Source: a bacterium | Lineage (GTDB): Bacteria > Margulisbacteria > Marinamargulisbacteria > SXXA01 | DNA length: 5,279 nucleotides | Reading direction: 5' to 3' | Assembly: GCA_010027915.1 (NCBI GenBank) | Contig: RGUG01000100.1 | Location: 1-5,279 of the forward strand | In this document: in pieces, positions 1 to 5,279 of the stretch | Position numbering within the stretch: the stretch's first letter is position 1 | Layout of the letters: each line of letters starts with the position of its first letter | The notes under the pieces: model-generated | Seen by the model: the letters and a program-made list of their open reading frames with translations, nothing else | What the model was told of the DNA's origin: nothing | The model's database searches: none | Program-made: the position numbers and the translations under genes

Positions 1-21
1 GCTTTTATTCTTAAAAATCAT
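1..21 (-). CDS. Possible start of the next operon gene, 3' partial (runs off the left edge)
   Basis: An open frame begins near the left edge and leaves the window. Three in-frame ATGs are possible, at 39, 33 and 21, preceded by an in-frame TAA. The ATG at 21 follows GGAAGGGAGT, a plausible though close ribosome-binding site, and gives MIFKNKS, which would suit the positively charged start of a signal peptide. The ATG at 39 would instead be coupled to the leader ORF through ATGA and gives MKMEGS before MIFKNKS. In many diderms an OmpH/Skp-like periplasmic chaperone or lipid A gene follows an Omp85 gene, but seven residues cannot identify the product. Confidence 0.35.
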
Positions 22-35
22 ACTCCCTTCCATCT

Positions 36-71
36 TCATTGATTTTTAAGGCTGTTTTGCAACGGGCCCAA
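36..71 (-). CDS. Possible 11-codon leader ORF with strong ribosome-binding site
   Basis: A consensus AGGAGG (83-78, within AGGAGGGG at 83-76) sits 6 nt before a TTG at 71-69. Reading from it gives a short peptide, MGPLQNSLKNQ, ending at TGA 38-36. That TGA overlaps the ATG at 39-37 of the next open frame as ATGA, the typical coupling arrangement. This is the best ribosome-binding site seen between genes in the window. The same frame is open further upstream into the Omp85 gene, so chance is a real alternative. The peptide resembles no known leader. Confidence 0.22.
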   Translation of the reverse strand: MGPLQNSLKNQ

Positions 72-120
72 ATATCCCCTCCTAAAAGGTCTACATCCCA
101 CCAACGCAGTACCTCGGGTA

Positions 121-138
121 TCCCCCACCCCCCAACCG
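121..138 (-). other. G-run block, weak G-quadruplex candidate
   Basis: On the minus strand, 138 to 121 reads as a GG pair, TT, six G, T, five G. This allows at best a two-quartet or bulged quadruplex in RNA or in the non-template strand. It is the densest G-block in the non-coding part of the window. The function, if any, is unknown. Confidence 0.2.
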
Positions 139-152
139 TGGGCCATGTGAGG

Positions 153-212
153 GGGTCCCTCCACCCAAGGCACACCGTCGCCCAAGTGGGGCAAGACACC
201 ACCTGGGGACCC
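153..212 (-). other. Possible RNA stem just after the Omp85 stop codon
   Basis: GGGTCCCT at 153-160 can pair with GGGGACCC at 205-212 (seven Watson-Crick pairs plus one G-T), starting 3 nt after the stop codon in the direction of transcription. Inside it, CCAC (161-164) can pair with GTGG (186-189). No T-tract follows, so it is not a standard terminator. It could protect the 3' end of a processed message or be chance in G/C-rich sequence. Confidence 0.25.
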
Positions 213-214
213 GT

Positions 215-1927
215 CTAAAACATGTTCCCCAACCCAATATGGAGCATCCAATTCTCACCATACGCCAAATCAAAACGCAACGGCCCCACCGGCGTGTTCA
301 CACGAAGGCCCGCACCACTCCCCGATAAATAAGGGGCCCCAAACCACGTAAACGGGGTACTGCTGGCATACCCGTGGTCCCAAAACAACACCACCCCAAT
401 CGTTTGGTTCAGCTTCCATCGATACTCCACATTCACCAAATGTTGGGTGTTGCCTAAAAACGGTGGGGCACTCTCGCGATACCCCCGCAAGGTGTTGGGC
501 CCCCCCACTATAAACCCCTCGTTTTCAAAGGTGTACGTCCCCGTCGAATGCGGCGTAAACATCCCCCACATCATCCGCATCGCCAGCATGTGCTGGGGCA
601 CCACATCCCAATACCCACTCACTTGTGCCACCGTCCGCTGAAAATGAAGCCCACCCCATTCCCATCCCAACACCTGCCCCCCCACCTCGTGCGACACCGA
701 TCCTAATACCCCTTGATGGGGATCCCGCGGGTCTTGCACCGTTTGATAGGTCAGCTGACCCGATAGGGACCGGATATCGTAAGGCGACCGGTCCGTGCGT
801 GGGGCCACGTTTTCATTGAGATACCGCAACGACGCCTTGAGATCTGACAACGGAAACCACGAGACCGCCACATCCGTCCCCGTTCGAAGGTTGTTAAAGG
901 CCGTACGGGTTTGGGTGGCCAGATCGCGGGTTAAAAATTCGGACCGCAACTCTTGCCAAGTCCCCACCTGAAAAGACAAGGGAATCCAATTCAAAAGCCA
1001 TGGCTGGGCATACCGAATGGCATACCCTTGATTCATCCATTCGGTTTGATACGCCACTTGCCACTTAAGCGATAGCATATCGCTTGGCATTAACACATGC
1101 CGAAAATCAGTGCGAATAAACCCCGTAATCGGGTTCTGCCCCGCTTTGTCGGTGTACTCTAACCCCGTGTCAATCACATTCATGCGACGCATGCGAATCG
1201 GAAACCCCAATACCAACGACCGCCCATCGGGGCCATCCGTTAATTGGGGCGATCCGACATCATCAAAATAGCCCAGTCTCAACAAACGTTGCCAATCTTT
1301 TTTAACCGTCCTGGCATTAAAATACCCCCCCACTTTTGACGATAACTCACGCAAAAAAATGGGGGTTAACCACTCGGGGTATTCCCCCAAAAAACGAATC
1401 TGTTGAATACGGCCTTCTGAAAGATCCACCAGCACCTGCCCGCTAGGGGTCATCCTCACTTGTCGAATCTTGGCCAACTCAAACCCCCGACGTTGGTACA
1501 TGGCCTCAACCCCCTCTTTGAATTGCTTAAGTTGGGGAAGGGTCATCGGCATACCCCGACTAAACGGTGACAGTTGGGTTAATTCATCGGTGGATAAGGC
1601 CGTTGGTCCCACCCATTGGATACGGTCAAATGACGGGTACAGGGTGGCCAGCCACACCAACTCGACCCCCTGAGGCACGGCGTTGGTGGTGACTTCTAAC
1701 CGTTCAAAACACCCCACAGCATACAAGCGATGCAACTCATCATACACCCGACGCTCTGACAATGCCCGGCCAACCATTCTGTCCAAGGTCACCGATTTGA
1801 CCAGCGTCATCGATTCAGTGGGAACCCCCACCCACCGAATCGATTGAATGGTACCTGGCAGCAACGCCGCCACCACGGGTTGACTGATCATCAGCCCCAT
1901 CCCCAACAACAGTCCTTTAATACGCAT
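215..1927 (-). CDS. Omp85-superfamily outer-membrane assembly protein, TamA/BamA-like, three POTRA domains
   Basis: Outer-membrane β-barrel with periplasmic POTRA domains, acting in insertion or assembly of outer-membrane proteins. The start chosen is the ATG at 1927, because it gives a clean signal peptide: MRIKG, a hydrophobic core, then QPVVAA, with cleavage near residue 20-21. An upstream in-frame ATG at 1987 would put 20 polar residues before it. From 1927 the protein is 570 aa, close to E. coli TamA (577 aa) and much shorter than five-POTRA BamA (about 810 aa). POTRA 1 is about residues 25-98, POTRA 2 about 99-172 (with YQRRGFELAKI) and POTRA 3 about 173-246 (with RLLRLGYFDDV). The barrel is about 247-570. 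Omp85 marks in the barrel are DPRDPHQG (399-406), the loop-6 motif GGPNTLRGYRE with its conserved Arg (475-485), FWDHGYA, GAGLRVNTPVGPLRFDLAYG and a C-terminal Phe ending the last strand (β-signal). There is one Cys in the mature part (C73, POTRA 1). Size, POTRA count and the tamB neighbour favour TamA; it could instead be the organism's BamA. No symbol is given for that reason. Confidence 0.92.
   Translation of the reverse strand: MRIKGLLLGMGLMISQPVVAALLPGTIQSIRWVGVPTESMTLVKSVTLDRMVGRALSERRVYDELHRLYAVGCFERLEVTTNAVPQGVELVWLATLYPSFDRIQWVGPTALSTDELTQLSPFSRGMPMTLPQLKQFKEGVEAMYQRRGFELAKIRQVRMTPSGQVLVDLSEGRIQQIRFLGEYPEWLTPIFLRELSSKVGGYFNARTVKKDWQRLLRLGYFDDVGSPQLTDGPDGRSLVLGFPIRMRRMNVIDTGLEYTDKAGQNPITGFIRTDFRHVLMPSDMLSLKWQVAYQTEWMNQGYAIRYAQPWLLNWIPLSFQVGTWQELRSEFLTRDLATQTRTAFNNLRTGTDVAVSWFPLSDLKASLRYLNENVAPRTDRSPYDIRSLSGQLTYQTVQDPRDPHQGVLGSVSHEVGGQVLGWEWGGLHFQRTVAQVSGYWDVVPQHMLAMRMMWGMFTPHSTGTYTFENEGFIVGGPNTLRGYRESAPPFLGNTQHLVNVEYRWKLNQTIGVVLFWDHGYASSTPFTWFGAPYLSGSGAGLRVNTPVGPLRFDLAYGENWMLHIGLGNMF
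1917..1927 (-). promoter_or_regulatory. tamB stop / Omp85 start overlap, probable translational coupling
   Basis: The Omp85 ATG (1927-1925) lies inside the last codons of the TamB gene, whose TAA is at 1919-1917, giving an 11-nt overlap in different frames. The 30 nt upstream of the ATG show no Shine-Dalgarno sequence (only a weak AAGAAA about 25 nt away). I infer that ribosomes finishing tamB re-initiate here, which would tie the amounts of the two partners together. The alternative start at 1987 also lacks a ribosome-binding site. Confidence 0.6.
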
Positions 1928-4900
1928 AACTGTATTTGAGGTTGTACCGGTTTCTTGATTTACCGGTATCATCCAAAAAATTGGCATAGTTCAAACTCAA
2001 TTGGCGTTCCAAATAATACGTCAACTCAATTTCAGACAATTGAAACGGGGCCACATTCCGACGACGGTCCACATCCAAGTCGGTGCGGGCCCGAATGAAC
2101 AGTTTGTTGCTAAACAACGACTTGATCATGTTAAACCCAACGGTTTGGGTGCTGTTACTGTCCACCAACGCCTTGCCAATGTTGTAGTCAATCGAAAATT
2201 GGTCCAAGCCCGTGTTTTTGGCAATTTCTTTTTCGATGCCACGCAACATCGTCTGAGAAAACAATGAATTAATCGTACCGGATCCCAATTGACGCCATAA
2301 CACCGACGACTGAACCCCCGCCGCTTGCCATTCCCCCATGAGTTCAGGGGCCAACATACTCGCAATCATGGTAGGATCGGTATCCGACCCCATGGCCCCT
2401 CCCAATCGGTACGTGCCTTTATACGTCAAGTTCGTCGCATCCAATTTGGGCGACACATAATGATGAAACAAAAACCCTTCCAATTGATACGCCGAGCCAT
2501 CAATGGTAATCAACACATGGGTATACGGGGCCAACGTCTGAGACCCCGTCACCATCGCCGAGGACGATACCACCACCGACGAAATGGGTTCAATAACCGC
2601 CAATGCCGCCACTTTAATCATGGGAATCAATTTGTGTTTGGGGCCCGAATAATCGGTTTGAAACGTCACCGTATTGGGATATGGCTGGGTTTGGGGATGC
2701 CGGTTATAGACGCGTTGTTTCTCTTCTGACAACAATTCAAACCGACGGGTCAATACATCGATGGTCCCACCGGCAATTGTGATGGGGTGTTGAATCGAGG
2801 GGGCATTAAGGCTCCCGCGTATGTCCAACGGTGTCGCAGTTGGTGCCAATCGCACATCAAATTGATTGGCCACATTCCCCAACAAGCCTTTGCCAATCAC
2901 CCCACCAACCAATCGAACGTTTTGGGCAATTTTACCCACCAGTTGCAATAAAAAAGAAGGCTTGGGGGGCGATGATTCGGTGGTCGGCATCGAAAGTTCG
3001 GCATCGTATAACGTCACGGTGCCAGCCAAGACCGGACCGGTTTCTTGCGACGTTCCCACCCTCAACAGGGCCGCTTCTTTTTCGGCCGCTGATAGTGGAA
3101 TGGCATAACGCCCATTGATGGATAACCCCTCGACGCCCACCATGCCACGGTACAACCCAGGGAAATGAATGGCCCACTGGGCATTATCGACCTTCAGATC
3201 CAACTGCAAGGGCAACACGGCCCACCCACGAAAGGTAATGGACGGAAACCCAACCGTGCCATTAAGCACCAAGCGATTCACTTCTTGGGTCACCCCATTG
3301 AGTTTTTGGGTGTCAGGACCCTGCCACTTCAATCCCAGTTGGGACACATGGATCACATTGTTTTCAATGCGTAAGGTCCCACCCTCTATCAGCATCGGTG
3401 AGCGCAGGGGCGTACTTTGTTCATCGAGTTTAAACTGGGCCTTTTTGAGGACCACTTTGGATGAATTAAACACCGGGGCATCAATGGTACCCGTCAACCG
3501 AACCAATACCTCACCCTCGTTGGTGATATCACTCAAATGAGGAATAAACACCGATAAAATCCCAATATCAGACCCAACCCAATGCAACGTCAAGGCCATG
3601 GGATGGTCGACATGCCCCTCTTGCCAATAGGCCGATAACGGAAAGGTGCCCGTAATCACCTGATGCCGCTCATCGGCCCGGGTTAATTGGGACGACGCAA
3701 TATGCAAGTACCCTTGGGTATCATAAAACCCATTGACCCATAATTCATCCATCATGCCCGATCCCAACGACCCTGATTTGACCATCAACGCAAAGTTGGT
3801 TTGATTGGACTGAGACTGAATCCTCAGCCCCACCGATTCACCGGAAATACCCCCCCACGCAAAATCAGACAAGCGCAACTGGGCTTGAATGACCGGCAAT
3901 TCGCCCGGATTGCTTTTGGCCCGAATGGACCCTGACAATTCCCCTGACCATGCCATCGATGCCGGGGTCTCGGCCTTGGCCAATCCCGCTTGATACCGCT
4001 TTAATACCGTGTCGTAATAGGCCACCGAATGCCCATCCGATTGGGCCGCATACAATACACCCAAGGCATTGGCCGTCACCGAACGAAAGGCCGTGTCATG
4101 CAATACAAACAAGGGGGTAGCCGAGGCAAATATCAAGTCATCACGGGAATTTTTTTGGGTCCGCTGTTGCCATTCCGAGCGTATCGCACCCAAAAAACCG
4201 ATCATTTCAGCCAATTGCACCGGTTCGACATCAATCGAAAAATCATACGTCGACTGGGTCCATTGGGTTGCATGGGGTTTCCAGAATCCATCCACCACCA
4301 TGCGGCCGTTTTGAGGCTGAATCACCACACCTTGGGCCACATACCGGTCTCGAGAAAACACCCCCTTACCTTGAATCGACCGAACCGCCACCTCACCCAC
4401 TTGGATGGCCGTGGCATTGACCGAAATGGTGATGGTAGGCGAACTAATCATCCCTGAAATGGCCCCCGAAAACGTGCCCGTTCCTTTGAGTGGGGGACCC
4501 CATTCTTCAGACCATACCACATCGGATAAATCCAATTGTGGGCTCGTCACACCCAACCGAAGAAACCCATCCGGTGCCAGGGTACCCGCAATCAGCAAGG
4601 TCGAGCGGGGGGTATAGACCCATGCCTCCGAAATGGTCACATACCCTTCTTTCCAATCCGCCTTGATCAGGGAATGGGTAAAGGGTTGTCCCTTGATGAC
4701 CCCATCGTCCACACTCAGGTATCCTTGACCCGCCATTTGGTGCCACCAAGGACCCGTGGGCGATACCCTAGACAATTGCAAATCGCCAGATAATACCCCT
4801 TGAAACGGTTTGAGGCCGTTCGGCACCCATCGTTGCAACATCGATGCGACCCCCACACGAAACACCGACGCCTGGATGCTCAGGTGGGTGGGCACCCCAT

Positions 4901-5279
4901 CTTGAAACGACCCCTTGATGACCACCGACCCTAATCCCTTAATCATACGGGCATCATCCAACATGAGTCGATGATCGCGAAACGTCCCCACCACGGCCAT
5001 TGAATCAATGGTATCCCCATCCAACGCCACCTGTTGCATCGTGGCATTAAAGGTGGCCTGGACACCATCGAGTGGCCGGTCCGCATGCCAGTGACGGGTG
5101 GGAAATCCCAGCAAGACTTTGGCCGTCACCACACCGGATGGTATCGGCCCGTGGGCCGCCACCGCCCATTGAGTGGCTTCGATTAACAACTGGGTGTTGG
5201 CGGGCTGAATCAGCCCCACCACGGTCAGGGGGGTACCACGAGGGTGGGACCAAAAGTGGGCCTTATCCAACCGAAGGTC
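1917..5279 (-). CDS. tamB: TamB-family translocation and assembly module protein (AsmA-like/DUF490), 5' partial
   Basis: Large periplasm-spanning envelope protein, probably anchored in the inner membrane by an N-terminus that lies outside the window. The frame is open to the right edge (Asp-Leu-Arg precede the TTG at 5270), so that TTG is very likely an internal Leu codon and not the start. About 1,120 residues are visible; E. coli TamB has about 1,259. Numbering from the TTG, residues 1-740 are repeated short amphipathic β-strands with Gly turns (for example GTLAPDGFLRLG and GTFRDHRLMLDDA), as expected of the TamB/AsmA β-groove. Residues 355-440 are more polar and probably helical. The TamB domain covers about 745-1117, with the pattern LAGTVTLYDAELSMP, then IRGSLNAPSI and AGGTIDV, then a late GLDQFSIDYNIGK and SNKLFIRART segment, ending in alternating aromatic strands (NLKYSYAY). 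I found no Cys in the visible part. Established for the family: it partners an Omp85 protein. Here that gene follows directly and overlaps by 11 nt. The family assignment is firm; the exact substrate is unknown. Confidence 0.88.
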   Translation of the reverse strand, partial: DLRLDKAHFWSHPRGTPLTVVGLIQPANTQLLIEATQWAVAAHGPIPSGVVTAKVLLGFPTRHWHADRPLDGVQATFNATMQQVALDGDTIDSMAVVGTFRDHRLMLDDARMIKGLGSVVIKGSFQDGVPTHLSIQASVFRVGVASMLQRWVPNGLKPFQGVLSGDLQLSRVSPTGPWWHQMAGQGYLSVDDGVIKGQPFTHSLIKADWKEGYVTISEAWVYTPRSTLLIAGTLAPDGFLRLGVTSPQLDLSDVVWSEEWGPPLKGTGTFSGAISGMISSPTITISVNATAIQVGEVAVRSIQGKGVFSRDRYVAQGVVIQPQNGRMVVDGFWKPHATQWTQSTYDFSIDVEPVQLAEMIGFLGAIRSEWQQRTQKNSRDDLIFASATPLFVLHDTAFRSVTANALGVLYAAQSDGHSVAYYDTVLKRYQAGLAKAETPASMAWSGELSGSIRAKSNPGELPVIQAQLRLSDFAWGGISGESVGLRIQSQSNQTNFALMVKSGSLGSGMMDELWVNGFYDTQGYLHIASSQLTRADERHQVITGTFPLSAYWQEGHVDHPMALTLHWVGSDIGILSVFIPHLSDITNEGEVLVRLTGTIDAPVFNSSKVVLKKAQFKLDEQSTPLRSPMLIEGGTLRIENNVIHVSQLGLKWQGPDTQKLNGVTQEVNRLVLNGTVGFPSITFRGWAVLPLQLDLKVDNAQWAIHFPGLYRGMVGVEGLSINGRYAIPLSAAEKEAALLRVGTSQETGPVLAGTVTLYDAELSMPTTESSPPKPSFLLQLVGKIAQNVRLVGGVIGKGLLGNVANQFDVRLAPTATPLDIRGSLNAPSIQHPITIAGGTIDVLTRRFELLSEEKQRVYNRHPQTQPYPNTVTFQTDYSGPKHKLIPMIKVAALAVIEPISSVVVSSSAMVTGSQTLAPYTHVLITIDGSAYQLEGFLFHHYVSPKLDATNLTYKGTYRLGGAMGSDTDPTMIASMLAPELMGEWQAAGVQSSVLWRQLGSGTINSLFSQTMLRGIEKEIAKNTGLDQFSIDYNIGKALVDSNSTQTVGFNMIKSLFSNKLFIRARTDLDVDRRRNVAPFQLSEIELTYYLERQLSLNYANFLDDTGKSRNRYNLKYSYAY

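Larger units (their letters stand above)
40..214 (-). other. G-rich spacer downstream of the Omp85 gene
   Basis: About 175 nt between the TAG of the Omp85 gene and the next possible start. On the transcribed (minus) strand it is rich in G-runs and TGG, so all three frames stay open for long stretches. The longest (GTG at 202 down to about 11) would give a 63-residue peptide with seven Trp and no recognisable feature, which I read as an artefact of composition. No stem followed by a T-tract is present, so there is no evident intrinsic terminator and the operon probably continues leftward. It contains the possible stem, G-run block and leader ORF listed separately. Confidence 0.6.

Noticed and set aside
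11..202. 63-codon minus-strand frame from a GTG just after the Omp85 gene
   Set aside because: Seven Trp in 63 residues, no domain or signal, poor ribosome-binding site; typical of TGG-rich non-coding sequence.
214..220. TTTT-containing sequence at the Omp85 stop as a terminator
   Set aside because: The T-run is only four bases, comes before and not after the possible stem, and is part of the last Phe codon and stop.
2325..2729. 134-codon plus-strand open frame, with other plus-strand frames at 3169-3540 and 4029-4457
   Set aside because: They lie antisense to the strongly supported TamB-like gene, are rich in Arg, His and Pro, and show no family pattern.
5268..5270. TTG at 5270 as the true start of the TamB-like gene
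   Set aside because: The frame stays open to the window edge (Asp-Leu-Arg before it), the sequence after it is mid-protein β-strand material, and there is no signal anchor or ribosome-binding site visible.
1..5279. Mobile element, CRISPR array, tRNA or defence system
   Set aside because: No terminal repeats, transposase or integrase motifs, spaced direct repeats or cloverleaf-like segments were seen; nearly all the window is taken up by two envelope genes.

Overview
This window comes from a diderm (Gram-negative-type) bacterium. It carries most of one leftward (minus-strand) operon for outer-membrane biogenesis. Transcription runs from the right edge towards the left. First comes a very large TamB-family (AsmA-like, β-rich) envelope protein, which is cut off at its N-terminal end by the right edge. 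It is followed, with an 11-nt overlap, by a complete Omp85-family (BamA/TamA-type) outer-membrane β-barrel protein with three POTRA domains. About 175 nt of G-rich spacer follows, and then a possible start of a further gene that leaves the window at the left edge.

Layout: 5279-1917 (minus) TamB-like protein, 5' partial; 1927-215 (minus) Omp85/TamA-like protein, complete; 214-40 spacer with a possible stem, G-runs and a possible 11-codon leader ORF; from 39 or 21 leftward, the possible start of the next gene. I see no tRNA, rRNA, CRISPR array, IS element, integrase, plus-strand gene or clear rho-independent terminator. The plus-strand open frames inside the two genes have no family-like features and are shadows of G/C-biased coding sequence.

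How the genes work together: in the family model, TamB-like proteins form a long hydrophobic β-groove across the periplasm, and their C-terminal domain docks on the POTRA domains of an Omp85 partner. The pair supports assembly of some outer-membrane proteins and, for AsmA-like proteins generally, lipid traffic between membranes. The overlap suggests coupled synthesis. The order tamB then Omp85 gene is the reverse of the tamA-tamB order of E. coli and relatives, and the TamB sequence looks divergent, so I favour a lineage outside Gammaproteobacteria. I cannot name it from sequence alone. The base composition is moderate, with many GGG/CCC codons. This is mostly a recognisable housekeeping envelope locus. 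The least explained parts are the 3' spacer with its leader-like ORF and two unusual segments of the TamB protein.
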